Notes under the pieces: model-generated
The model's database searches: none
What the model saw: the letters and a program-made list of their open reading frames with translations, nothing else
Told to the model about the DNA's origin: nothing
In this document: one piece after another, positions 27,508-36,571 of the stretch
How positions within the stretch are numbered: the stretch's first letter is position 1
How the letters are laid out: each line of letters starts with the position of its first letter
Translations under genes and position numbers: made by a program
NCBI GenBank assembly: GCA_937927235.1
Contig: CALBCM010000011.1
Coordinates: forward strand, 1 to 64,000
Source of the DNA: an uncultured Johnsonella sp.
GTDB taxonomy: Bacteria; Bacillota; Clostridia; Lachnospirales; Lachnospiraceae
DNA length: 64,000 nucleotides
Reading direction: 5' to 3'

Positions 27508-28376
27508 AAGAATTAAAGGATAACAGGCTTATACTGATAGTACTGAGCCTTATCTGCATTATAACAATAGGTATAACCACGGTGAAGGATTCATGGCTTT
27601 TGCCTCTGCGTACAGGTGTAGGCTATCTGCTGATGCCTGTACAGGCAGGAGTAAATATAGCAGGCAGGGCAATCTACAATAATATTGAAGAAACTAAAAA
27701 GCTGAAATCGGCACTTGACGATAATGTACAGTTAAACTCAAGGATAAATGAGCTTTTAATGGAAAATACAAGGCTTGCTGCGGACAGTCAGGAGCTTAAA
27801 AGGCTAAGGGAATTATATAAGTTAAGTGATGAATACAATAAATATCACATGCTCGGGGCGAGGGTGATAGCAAAAGACTCGGTGGGCTGGTTTCAGATAT
27901 TCAGGATAGATAAGGGCTCGGTTGACGGCATCAAGGTTGATATGAATGTCCTTGCTGACGGCGGGCTGGTGGGAATAGTTACAGATGTAGGCTCAAACTA
28001 TGCTACAGTACGCTCAATAATAGATGATGTCAGCAGGGTAAGCTCCATGAGTCTGAATTCAGGTGAAATCTGTGTAGTATCCGGAGATTTGCAGCTTTAT
28101 GAGCAGGGCAAGCTGAGATTGAGTGATATTAGTCAAAACGCAGATATAAAGGACGGAGATAAGATAGTTACTTCAAATATAAGCAAGAAATTTCTGCCAG
28201 GCATACTGATAGGCTATGCTTCAGAGGTGGCACTTGACTCTAATATGCTCACTAAAAGCGGCTATCTCATACCTGTAGCAAGCTTTGATACTTTACAGGA
28301 GGTGCTTATAATTACAGAGCTTAAGGAGGATTATACCGGCAGCAATGATGCCGATAAATCACTTAATGATAATTAA
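27504..28376 (+). CDS. mreC: rod shape-determining protein MreC
   Basis: MreC is a bitopic membrane protein that activates PBP2/RodA in the elongasome. The 290 residues have an N-terminal membrane helix (about 8-27), a coiled coil (about 58-100, with NSRINELLMENTRLA) and an outer beta-domain (GARVIAKDSVGWFQIFRIDKGSVDGI). It overlaps radC by 4 bases and is followed after 10 bases by mreD. Confidence 0.95.
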   Translation: MKELKDNRLILIVLSLICIITIGITTVKDSWLLPLRTGVGYLLMPVQAGVNIAGRAIYNNIEETKKLKSALDDNVQLNSRINELLMENTRLAADSQELKRLRELYKLSDEYNKYHMLGARVIAKDSVGWFQIFRIDKGSVDGIKVDMNVLADGGLVGIVTDVGSNYATVRSIIDDVSRVSSMSLNSGEICVVSGDLQLYEQGKLRLSDISQNADIKDGDKIVTSNISKKFLPGILIGYASEVALDSNMLTKSGYLIPVASFDTLQEVLIITELKEDYTGSNDADKSLNDN

Positions 28377-28386
28377 AAGGAATTAA

Positions 28387-28905
28387 ATGAGAAGAATTAT
28401 TATTAATACAGCAATTATATTAATAGCGTTTGCAATTCAAAACTGTGCTTTTCCCTTTATACCGTTTTTGTCAGCAGCACCGAATCTGATGATAATATTT
28501 GTGTTTACCTGCAGCTTTGTTTACGGGCAGAGAGAGGGTATGCTTTACGGATTGATAACAGGGATTTTAATGGATTTGTTTTATAGTGGACCCTTTGGAT
28601 TTTTCACTATAATTTTTGTATGGATAGGCTATGCTAACGGAACTTTATCAAAATATTTTTATGAAGACTATATAGTTCTTCCGCTTGCAATGTGTTCAGT
28701 AAATGAAATCGTATATAATCTTTTGATTTTTGTATTCAGGTTTTTAATCCGAGGAAAGTCAGACTTTGTATATTATCTTAAGACTATAATAGTGCCTGAA
28801 ATGATAATTACGCTGCTTTTTACACTGCTTTTATACAGATGTCTGCTTTTGTATAACAGAAGACTTGAGGAAATTGATATAAAACGAGGTCAGAAAGTTG
28901 CTTAG
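28387..28905 (+). CDS. mreD: rod shape-determining protein MreD
   Basis: A small polytopic membrane protein of the elongasome. The 172 residues form about five hydrophobic segments; GQREGMLYGLITGILMDLFY carries the family's G-x-x-x-G-L-x-x-D pattern. It overlaps the pbp2 start by 8 bases. Confidence 0.93.
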   Translation: MRRIIINTAIILIAFAIQNCAFPFIPFLSAAPNLMIIFVFTCSFVYGQREGMLYGLITGILMDLFYSGPFGFFTIIFVWIGYANGTLSKYFYEDYIVLPLAMCSVNEIVYNLLIFVFRFLIRGKSDFVYYLKTIIVPEMIITLLFTLLLYRCLLLYNRRLEEIDIKRGQKVA

Positions 28906-31771
28906 AGATTTTTTAGAGATTTTAAATGATTTAAAGAAAAGAATAGCTTCATCAAGGGTGATAATGCTGGTTATAATTCACACCATATTTATTTTTATAC
29001 TGGCAGCCAAGCTGTTTAACCTGCAGCTGGTTCAGGGCAAGGATTTTCAGGAGCAGTATGTACAAAAAACTGAAAAAAGAGTTCTTCTGCCTGCTTCCCG
29101 AGGAAACATCTATGACAGGAACGGGAACCTCCTTGCCTATAATGAGCTTGCCTACAGCATTACTATAATGGAAACCGGTTATTATAATTCAAACGGTTTA
29201 AATCTCATGGTACACAGGCTTGTAAAGCTTTTGGAAAAGCATGAGGAAAATATAATTCCTACAATACCAGTAATAATTAATGACAGCGGTGAGTATGAGT
29301 TTACTTTTGCCACTGCTATTGCCAAGAAAAGGTTTTTAAGGGATTTCTATGGACTTAAATCTATTGATGAGCTTGATAAAAACAGCAAAACAAAATCGGA
29401 TATTACCGCACAGGACCTTATAGAGCTTGCTAATAGAAGATATAAAATTAAAGATACTACCGATGAAGCCGGAAATTTGCTTCAAATTTCACAGGAAGAA
29501 AATCTCGATATGATAAATATCCGCTATGCAATATCGGGAAGTCGTTATCACAGGTATACTCCTACTAAAATAGTAAAATCCATTTCCGAGGATACTAAAA
29601 CCGACATACTGGAGAACACCGGAAGCCTTATAGGAGTTGAAATAGCACCTGAAACCAATAGAGTCTATAATGACAGTATATATTTTTCATCCGTGGTAGG
29701 CTATATAGGAAAGGTTCAGGGTGATAAGCTTGAGGATCTTAAACAAAAAGATCCTGAGTTTGAAGATGATGATAATGTAGGGATAATAGGGGTTGAACAG
29801 AGTATGGAATCCGAGCTGCGCGGAATTAAAGGCAAAAAGACCATGATAGTGGATTATCTCGGCCATATAATGGTGATAAGCTCGGAAACTCCGGCAGTAT
29901 CCGGGCATAATGTTTATCTGACTATAGACAGAGAGCTTCAAATCGGTACGTACCACTTGGTAGAACAGCAGCTCGCAGGTATACTTGCAAGCAAGCTCAG
30001 TATAGCTGATGACCCCAATACTGACACCACAGACTCTACGGAGAGAAAAATACCCGTTAAAAATGCCTACTTTCAGCTGATTAATAATGATGTACTTTCT
30101 ATGGACTCTTTTGCAGGAGAAAATGCTTCCGAGATAGAAAGAGGGATTTACAGTAAATTTAATCAATACAGACAGGCAAGCATTGAGCAGATCAGAGCAG
30201 AGCTTATCAGCCCTGAAGCCAGAATTATGAATGAGCTCGAGCCTGATAAGAAGGCTTTTATGTATTATCTTTATGAAACTATAGCAAACAATGAGGAGGA
30301 GCTTGTAAGCATTGATAAGATTGACACGAATGCCGACTATTATTTGAGATGGAAAGAAGATAATATAAGCTTGAGAGATTTTTTATATGCAGGCATTTCA
30401 AACAGCTGGATAGATACGAGCAAGCTTCAGGTAAACAGCAAGTATTCAAATGCGGATGATATCTACATAGCCTTAATTGATTATGCACTGGAAATTATGA
30501 AGGAAGAAAGGGAATTTTCAAAGCTTGTATATAAATATATGATAAGGCAGGGCAGCATTACCGGAAGAGAGCTTTGTCTGTCACTGTATTATCAGGGAGT
30601 GCTTCCCTATGACGAAGCTGCTATCAATGCTTTAAGTTCGGGCGGTGAGGACTACGCCTTCAGCTTTATGATAGACAAGATAAAAAGGATTGAAATCACG
30701 CCGGCACAGCTTGCGCTTGAGCCTTGTACAGGAGGTGCGGTAGTAACTGATACAAATACAGGTGAGATTAAGGCTCTTGTTTCCTATCCGGGCTATGACA
30801 GCAACAAGCTTGTAAATAATATTGACAATACCTATTTTTTAAAGCTTTTAACCGATCAGTCCCAGCCTCTTTATAATAATGCCACTCAGGCAAAGAAAGC
30901 TCCCGGCTCTACCTTTAAGCCTATAGTCGCTATCGCCGGCATTGAGGAAAATGTTATTTCACCTTATGAAACGGTTGACTGTACCGGAAATTACGATACT
31001 ATCACGCCTCCGATTAAATGCTGGATATATCCCGGTCATCACGGCAAGCTTAATGTAGTGGGAGCGATACAAAACTCCTGCAATTTTTACTTTGTAGACA
31101 TAGGGCACAGGCTTTCATTGCAAAAAAATGGAGAATACAGTGCGGAACTTGGACTTTCAAGGCTTAGAAAATATGCATCCTTATTTGGACTGGACCATAA
31201 GTCGGGAGTTGAACTGGTGGAAACCGACCCGGAGATTTCCAATGAAAACCCGGAGCCTTCAGCGATAGGACAGGGAACTCACTCCTTTGCCAACGTACAG
31301 CTTGCACGCTATGTAGCTGCGATTGCAAGCCGCGGCAATGTATTTGAACTAAGTGTTATAGAAAGAATTACCGACGGAGGAGGCAGCGTTTTAAAAGACT
31401 ATACACCTAATATATCCTCACACGTAGACATACAAAATTCCACCTGGGATTATGTGCATGAGGGTATGAAGGGAGTGGTTGAAGAGGGCTCTGCCAAAAA
31501 TGTATTTAAAGACCTCAGGGTTTCAACCGCCGGAAAGACGGGAACTGCACAGGAATCGAAGGCAAAAGCCAATCATGCTTTCTTTATATCCTTTGCACCT
31601 TACTCAAAGCCTGAAATTGCGGTTACCGTAAATATTCCTTTCGGATATTCATCTTCAAATGCAGCGGCAGTCGCAAAGAACATTTATAAGCTGTATTTCG
31701 GCTTTTCTACTCTGGAAGAAGTGGAAAATGCCGATGCCGCAAATGTATTTGATATAAGAAGGGAAGATTAA
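28898..31771 (+). CDS. mrdA: penicillin-binding protein 2 (elongasome transpeptidase), large insert
   Basis: The class B PBP that cross-links side-wall peptidoglycan with RodA. The 957 residues include a membrane helix (about 22-40), the dimerisation domain with SRGNIYDRNGNLLAYNE, and the transpeptidase motifs S671-TFK (APGSTFKP), S727-CN and K880-TG (AGKTGTAQ). About 240 residues (355-610), acidic and helical by appearance, are inserted at the start of the transpeptidase domain, between TIDRELQIGTY and GGAVVTDTNTGEI. Most PBP2 proteins are 600-700 residues long. Translation starts at TTG 28898, with ACGAGGT upstream inside mreD. Confidence 0.93.
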   Translation: MLRDFLEILNDLKKRIASSRVIMLVIIHTIFIFILAAKLFNLQLVQGKDFQEQYVQKTEKRVLLPASRGNIYDRNGNLLAYNELAYSITIMETGYYNSNGLNLMVHRLVKLLEKHEENIIPTIPVIINDSGEYEFTFATAIAKKRFLRDFYGLKSIDELDKNSKTKSDITAQDLIELANRRYKIKDTTDEAGNLLQISQEENLDMINIRYAISGSRYHRYTPTKIVKSISEDTKTDILENTGSLIGVEIAPETNRVYNDSIYFSSVVGYIGKVQGDKLEDLKQKDPEFEDDDNVGIIGVEQSMESELRGIKGKKTMIVDYLGHIMVISSETPAVSGHNVYLTIDRELQIGTYHLVEQQLAGILASKLSIADDPNTDTTDSTERKIPVKNAYFQLINNDVLSMDSFAGENASEIERGIYSKFNQYRQASIEQIRAELISPEARIMNELEPDKKAFMYYLYETIANNEEELVSIDKIDTNADYYLRWKEDNISLRDFLYAGISNSWIDTSKLQVNSKYSNADDIYIALIDYALEIMKEEREFSKLVYKYMIRQGSITGRELCLSLYYQGVLPYDEAAINALSSGGEDYAFSFMIDKIKRIEITPAQLALEPCTGGAVVTDTNTGEIKALVSYPGYDSNKLVNNIDNTYFLKLLTDQSQPLYNNATQAKKAPGSTFKPIVAIAGIEENVISPYETVDCTGNYDTITPPIKCWIYPGHHGKLNVVGAIQNSCNFYFVDIGHRLSLQKNGEYSAELGLSRLRKYASLFGLDHKSGVELVETDPEISNENPEPSAIGQGTHSFANVQLARYVAAIASRGNVFELSVIERITDGGGSVLKDYTPNISSHVDIQNSTWDYVHEGMKGVVEEGSAKNVFKDLRVSTAGKTGTAQESKAKANHAFFISFAPYSKPEIAVTVNIPFGYSSSNAAAVAKNIYKLYFGFSTLEEVENADAANVFDIRRED

Positions 31772-31839
31772 AATATAAAAATTGAAAAAAATACTAGATT
31801 TTTAGTGAAATTTAAGTTAAAATGAAGTAAAGGTATTTT

Positions 31840-32964
31840 ATGTTTGATAGATACAATTTAAAAAACTATAATTTCAGATGTATTCTATATGTTATTTTGC
31901 TTAACATAATAGGAATATTAGTCATTTCGAGTGCCAGCAACAGAGATATGGCACTTGTAGGAAAGCAGGTTATGGGTATGGGTATAGGTGTATGTGTTAT
32001 GCTTATACTTTCTTTCCTCCCATATGATAAGGTTCTGAAATTTGCTGTACCTATATATATTTTATGTGTACTTGCACTTGTAATGGTACTTATATTTGGA
32101 ACTTCAAGAGGAGTTGCAAAAAGATGGATTATAGTGCCGGTAATAGGCAAACTTCAGCCTTCAGAATTTGTAAAAGGCGGTTTAGTTGTATTTTTTGCGT
32201 GGTTTTTAGGCAAATATAAAAACAATATAAACAATGTTTTTTTTCTGATAGGGCTTGGAATCATTGCGTCAGTGCCGTTTATGCTTGTTGCCATGCAGCC
32301 TGACCTTTCAACAACCCTGATACTTGTTGTTTCAGTTTTGTGTATGATATATGTTGCAGGTATAAATTATAAATGGATAGTAGGTAGTATTAGCATCTTG
32401 GTTCCCTCTGTATTTGTTTATATAGAGCTTTTTAAAAGGGGGCTGGTTCCCTCTTTTTTAAGAGGATATCAGCTTAACAGAATACTCGGCTTTATAGATA
32501 AAACCCGTTTTGCCGACAATAACATACAGCAGGACAATTCTATAATGGCTATAGGTTCAGGGCAACTATTTGGAAAGGGACTCAATAATGATACGCTTTC
32601 CTCAGTTAAGAGAGGAAATTATTTGGTTGAGGAACAGACTGACTTTATCTTTGCCGTAATTGGTGAGGAGCTTGGATTCATAGGCTGTATGCTTGTGATT
32701 ATACTTCTATCTCTTATAGTGTATGAATTTTTGTATATGGCTATGAAAGCAAGAGACATGCAAGGACGTTTATTATGTGCCGGTTTTGCAGGCGTACTGT
32801 CTTTTCAGTTTTTTACAAATATTGCAGTGGCAACCGGTATTTTCCCTAATACAGGGCTTCCGCTTCCCTTTATAAGTTATGGTGTCAGTTCACTGCTTAG
32901 TATGTATATATGGGTAGGTATCTCACTGAATGTAGGTCTGCAAAAGAACAATAGGATACATTAA
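31840..32964 (+). CDS. rodA: SEDS peptidoglycan glycosyltransferase RodA
   Basis: RodA polymerises lipid II as partner of PBP2. The 374 residues form about ten membrane segments and carry SEDS landmarks: PSEFVKGGLVVFFAW, AMQPDLSTTL, DFIFAVIGEELGFIG and the C-terminal GLPLPFISYGVSSLLSMY. It follows pbp2 by 68 bases. Its place beside pbp2 argues for RodA, while the second SEDS gene at 57.4-58.5 kb, in the dcw cluster, is ftsW. minCDE, often found between pbp2 and rodA in Clostridia, are absent. Confidence 0.93.
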   Translation: MFDRYNLKNYNFRCILYVILLNIIGILVISSASNRDMALVGKQVMGMGIGVCVMLILSFLPYDKVLKFAVPIYILCVLALVMVLIFGTSRGVAKRWIIVPVIGKLQPSEFVKGGLVVFFAWFLGKYKNNINNVFFLIGLGIIASVPFMLVAMQPDLSTTLILVVSVLCMIYVAGINYKWIVGSISILVPSVFVYIELFKRGLVPSFLRGYQLNRILGFIDKTRFADNNIQQDNSIMAIGSGQLFGKGLNNDTLSSVKRGNYLVEEQTDFIFAVIGEELGFIGCMLVIILLSLIVYEFLYMAMKARDMQGRLLCAGFAGVLSFQFFTNIAVATGIFPNTGLPLPFISYGVSSLLSMYIWVGISLNVGLQKNNRIH

Positions 32965-33095
32965 GTCTTGTATAAAATAGCACTTGCATACGGGCTGCAC
33001 AATTGTATGTATTCATATAGGTTTTGCGGGCGGTAGGTTTAGTCTACAGTATCTATATAATATTAAATAATTTAAATATTTAGGAGGCGCAATAT

Positions 33096-33497
33096 ATGAA
33101 TATCGGTTTAATAGCGCATGATGCGAAAAAGAAACTCATGCAGAATTTTTGCATAGCATACAGGGGAATACTTTCAAAACATAAATTATATGCAACAGGT
33201 ACTACAGGAAGACTTGTTGAGGAGGTAACGAACCTTAGCATACACAGGTATCTTGCAGGACATCTTGGCGGAGAACAGCAGATAGGGGCACAGATTGAAC
33301 ATGATAATATTGATTTGGTGATTTTTTTGCGGGATCCTTTTACTCCAAAAACGCATGAACCTGATGTAAACAATATTGTAAGACTGTGTGATACACATAA
33401 TATTCCTCTTGCTACAAATCTTGCAACTGCCGAACTGCTCATAAAAGCAATGGAGAGAGGGGATTTTGAGTTTAGAAATGTATATAGAAAAGGATAA
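33096..33497 (+). CDS. mgsA: methylglyoxal synthase
   Basis: MgsA turns dihydroxyacetone phosphate into methylglyoxal, a bypass that frees phosphate when sugar phosphates build up. The 133 residues contain IALIAHDAKK-type GLIAHDAKKKLM, ATGTTGRLVEE, GHLGGEQQIGAQI, the catalytic-aspartate region FLRDPFTPKTHEPDV and PLATNLATAELL. AGGAGG precedes the ATG. The 131-base gap before it has a TATAAT at 33056-33061 but no clear -35. Location after rodA is common in Clostridia. Confidence 0.95.
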   Translation: MNIGLIAHDAKKKLMQNFCIAYRGILSKHKLYATGTTGRLVEEVTNLSIHRYLAGHLGGEQQIGAQIEHDNIDLVIFLRDPFTPKTHEPDVNNIVRLCDTHNIPLATNLATAELLIKAMERGDFEFRNVYRKG

Positions 33498-34548
33498 TAT
33501 AAAGAAATTTTTAAGGGTAAAAAAGCAGCGCAAGTATAAGAAGCTTATAATAATGCTTTCAGTATTGGGAGGAAGCATTGCGGCACTTGTGGCGGTACTT
33601 GTATTAATGTACTTTTCTTCGATGCCTAAGGTTGATTACACGCTGAAAAATAGATTTTCACATTTTTACAATGCTGATAATTCAGAGCTTTACTGCCCTG
33701 CATTTGCAAGAAGCCTTGCGGTTGTAGATGCAGACAGCTCATCAGCGGAAGACTTTCCGCCCGGAGCAGGCATTATATGCAAGGTGGGCGGAGAAAGAAG
33801 CCTTTTCAGCAAAAATGCTTTTAAAAAAATGCAGCCGGCAAGCCTTACCAAGGTTATGACCGCTCTGGTCGCTTTAAAGTATGGCAATCTAAGCGATGAG
33901 GTTGTAGTAGGTGAGGAGGTTTATGTAAATGAACAGGGCTCCAGTATGGCAGGATTAAATCCCGGGGATAAGCTTACGCTTGAGCAGCTTTTATACGGCA
34001 TGCTTCTCCCTTCAGGTAATGATGCCGCAAAAGCGATTGCGGTACATATAGGAGGTACTCAGGAGCATTTTGTTGAGATGATGAATGACGAGGCTAAAAA
34101 GCTACTTGCAGTAGACACTCATTTTACAAATCCTCACGGACTCAGTGATGAAGAGCATTATACTACCGCTTATGATTTATATCTTATATTTAATGAAGCT
34201 ATTAAATTTCCTGCTTTCAGGCAAATTGCAGGAAGCAGGGAATATGTAGCCCAGTATACGGATAAAATCGGCAAGCCTGTTACTACTGCGTGGAGCAATA
34301 CCAACCTCTATCTTAAAAATACTGCTGGACTCGAGGCGGACATGGCACAGGCGGTAAAGCTGAACAAAGGGATTTCCGTATTTGCAGGCAAAACAGGTAC
34401 TACAGCTGCTGCGGGCAAATGCCTTATAGTGGGAAGCTCCTACACCGATGGCAGCGAGTACATTGCAGTAGTGCTTAAAGCAGATATAAATACTGCTGAT
34501 TCACTCTATAAAAACATGAGCAGGCTGCTTAATAAAATAGCTGATTAG
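33466..34548 (+). CDS. D-alanyl-D-alanine carboxypeptidase (DacA/PBP5 type)
   Basis: A serine peptidase of the PBP5 family that trims pentapeptides in peptidoglycan. The 360 residues have an N-terminal hydrophobic anchor (about 26-47) and the motifs SLTK (in PASLTKVM), SGN (LPSGNDAAKA) and KTG (FAGKTGTTAA). The C-terminal domain of PBP5 is short or missing. It overlaps mgsA by 32 bases if TTG 33466 is used, which has GGAG 10 bases upstream; ATG 33478 is the alternative and would remove four residues. Confidence 0.9.
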   Translation: MSLEMYIEKDNIKKFLRVKKQRKYKKLIIMLSVLGGSIAALVAVLVLMYFSSMPKVDYTLKNRFSHFYNADNSELYCPAFARSLAVVDADSSSAEDFPPGAGIICKVGGERSLFSKNAFKKMQPASLTKVMTALVALKYGNLSDEVVVGEEVYVNEQGSSMAGLNPGDKLTLEQLLYGMLLPSGNDAAKAIAVHIGGTQEHFVEMMNDEAKKLLAVDTHFTNPHGLSDEEHYTTAYDLYLIFNEAIKFPAFRQIAGSREYVAQYTDKIGKPVTTAWSNTNLYLKNTAGLEADMAQAVKLNKGISVFAGKTGTTAAAGKCLIVGSSYTDGSEYIAVVLKADINTADSLYKNMSRLLNKIAD

Positions 34549-34550
34549 TA

Positions 34551-34600
34551 TTGAAGTTTTAGTGAAAACATCTTATAATACATTTTATAATTCACTTCAA
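34551..34600 (+). promoter_or_regulatory. promoter within an inverted repeat, upstream of the P-loop gene
   Basis: TTGAAG (34551-34556) and TATAAT (34574-34579) are 17 bases apart, starting 3 bases after the dacA stop. TTGAAGT (34551-34557) is repeated inverted as ACTTCAA (34594-34600), and AGTGAA (34561-34566) as TTCACT (34591-34596). The two arms flank the -10 box and the transcription start, as an operator or a 5' hairpin would. Confidence 0.6.
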
Positions 34601-34613
34601 GGAGGTCAAAAAT

Positions 34614-35033
34614 ATGGTTCAGATAATCGCAGGCAGAAAAGGTAAGGGAAAGACAAAATTCCTTTTAGAAAAAGCAAACGAAGAAATCAAAAGTGCAGGA
34701 GGCTCTGTAGTTTATCTCGATAAAAGTTCAAAGCACATGTATGAGCTTAATAATAAAATAAGACTTATTAATGTAAGCGATTATCCTATAGATTCCCCCG
34801 AGGGCTTTATCGGTTTTATTTCAGGGGTTATTTCTCAAGACAGAGACCTTGAAAGTCTGTTTTTAGACAGTTTTCTTAAGGTTGCAGTGCTTGAGGGAGA
34901 GGACATAACTTCAACTATTGATATTCTTGAAAAGATGAGTGAAAAGTATAATATTAATTTTATACTCAGCATTTCAGCAGATAAAGAAGAGCTGCCGGAA
35001 TCTGTTAAAAAGAATGTTATTATTGCCCTGTAG
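34614..35033 (+). CDS. small P-loop protein of unknown function
   Basis: A 139-residue soluble protein with an N-terminal P-loop, GRKGKGKTKFLLEKA, and a later hydrophobic strand (NINFILSISAD) that could be a Walker B-like or sensor strand. There is no helicase, kinase or GTPase signature beyond the P-loop. Homologues in related anaerobes are usually labelled hypothetical or PilT-like, which I cannot support. It has its own promoter and terminator and so forms a one-gene unit between dacA and the division-associated genes. Confidence 0.65.
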   Translation: MVQIIAGRKGKGKTKFLLEKANEEIKSAGGSVVYLDKSSKHMYELNNKIRLINVSDYPIDSPEGFIGFISGVISQDRDLESLFLDSFLKVAVLEGEDITSTIDILEKMSEKYNINFILSISADKEELPESVKKNVIIAL

Positions 35034-35053
35034 CAAATTTTTATATTTATTTT

Positions 35054-35092
35054 TTAGACAGCTCATTAATGGGCTGTCTAACATTTATTTTT
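35054..35092 (+). terminator. terminator of the P-loop gene
   Basis: TTAGACAGC (35054-35062) pairs with GCTGTCTAA (35073-35081), followed by CATTTATTTTTT. Confidence 0.85.
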
Positions 35093-35109
35093 TAAAAAAG
35101 GGTTAAGCT

Positions 35110-36534
35110 GTGGCAGGACAGAAAAAAGTAATCAAGTACAAAAGACCTATTAAGATAAACGTAGGCGTGTTAATTTTTGTTATCATGTTTTTATACATGT
35201 GTTTTTTTGTATATTCATATTTAAGCCGCAAGGCAGTTTATTTTTACGAAGTGAGTGAAGGCTCCATTGTCAATGATACTGAATATACAGGACTCATACT
35301 TAGAAATGAAATTGTGCAGATTGCACCCGATTCAGGATATTTAAATTATTTTATACGCGAAGGAAAGAGGATTCCGAACGGCTCCAATGTTTATTCTCTG
35401 GACAGCTCAAACAGTGTAAAACAATATCTTGAAGAAAATGCGGCTTCAGGCTTTACTTTAAGTGATAATAATTTGAAATCCATTAAAAGAGAGCTTTCGG
35501 AATTTTCACTCTCATACAGTGATTTGAATTTTTTGGATGTCTATGAGGCGAAGGCTTCTATTTCAGCAGATATATCGGAATTTACCAGTATGGATACTTT
35601 AAATGCCTTTGGTGATATGGCACAGTCGGGAAATACGACTTATGTAGTTGAAAAGGCACCCGCTGCAGGAGTTATATCTTATGTAATTGATTCCTATGAG
35701 GGCAAGGATGAAAACAGTCTTGCTCCAAATGATTTTAATAAATCACTTTATAAGCCTAATATTGTTCAATCAGGGGTACTTGTAGCTTCAGGGACTCCTA
35801 TCTATAAAATTATAACCTCTGAAGACTGGAATGTTTATTTTCAGATTACAGACGATGACAGAAAAAAATTTGAAGGAAAGACTGCTTTAACTGTAAAGTT
35901 TCAAGGCAGTGATTTTGACTTAACCGGGAATTATTCTGAGCTTACAAGCAGTGACGGCACTGTATACGGCAAGCTTACCTTTGACAAGTTTATGGTTAAA
36001 TATGAGAATGAAAGATTTGCTAATTTTCATATTAAATCAGAGGGTGAAACGGGGCTGAAGATTCCTATAAGTGCAGTAGTCGAAAAACAGTTTTACAAAA
36101 TCCCTAAATTTTATGTTGCTAAGGGTGAAGATAACGTTAGAGATGGATTTAATAAAGAGGTTTATGATGAGAATGGTACTTCAACAGTTTTTACACCTGC
36201 TGTAATTTACTACTCTGATGATGATTTTGTATATATTGAGGTATCACAGCCCTCTGAGCAGAGTCAAGCCTCACAGTCATCCGTGCTTAAAGCCGGAGAT
36301 AATATAGTGCTTCCGGGAAGTGCTGCAGGCGAAAAATTTCAGATAAATGAAGCTGTACCTCTTAAAGGAGTGTATTATATCAATAAAGGATATGCAATAT
36401 TCAAGCATATTGAAATTTTGGCTTCAAATGACGAATATTTAATTATAAAAAAGAACACCGAATATGGACTTTCCATGTATGATCATATATTAATTGACAC
36501 TTCAAGGTACAGTGAGGGCGACTTCATATACTAA
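35110..36534 (+). CDS. HlyD-like membrane-anchored protein in the sepF cluster
   Basis: A 474-residue protein with one N-terminal membrane helix (about 15-38) and an outer part resembling HlyD/RND adaptor barrels: VSEGSIVNDTEYTGLILRNE near the start and VVEKAPAAGVISYVIDSYEG followed by GTPIYKIITSEDW in the middle. No ABC transporter or outer-membrane partner is nearby, so an efflux role is not supported. The position directly before ylmE and sepF suggests a part in division or envelope assembly, as an inference only. It starts at GTG 35110 behind a weak AAGGG, 18 bases after a terminator tail. Confidence 0.7.
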   Translation: MAGQKKVIKYKRPIKINVGVLIFVIMFLYMCFFVYSYLSRKAVYFYEVSEGSIVNDTEYTGLILRNEIVQIAPDSGYLNYFIREGKRIPNGSNVYSLDSSNSVKQYLEENAASGFTLSDNNLKSIKRELSEFSLSYSDLNFLDVYEAKASISADISEFTSMDTLNAFGDMAQSGNTTYVVEKAPAAGVISYVIDSYEGKDENSLAPNDFNKSLYKPNIVQSGVLVASGTPIYKIITSEDWNVYFQITDDDRKKFEGKTALTVKFQGSDFDLTGNYSELTSSDGTVYGKLTFDKFMVKYENERFANFHIKSEGETGLKIPISAVVEKQFYKIPKFYVAKGEDNVRDGFNKEVYDENGTSTVFTPAVIYYSDDDFVYIEVSQPSEQSQASQSSVLKAGDNIVLPGSAAGEKFQINEAVPLKGVYYINKGYAIFKHIEILASNDEYLIIKKNTEYGLSMYDHILIDTSRYSEGDFIY

Positions 36535-36571
36535 TGGAAGCACCATAAAAGGAGGGGAGGGTAAAAATTAT

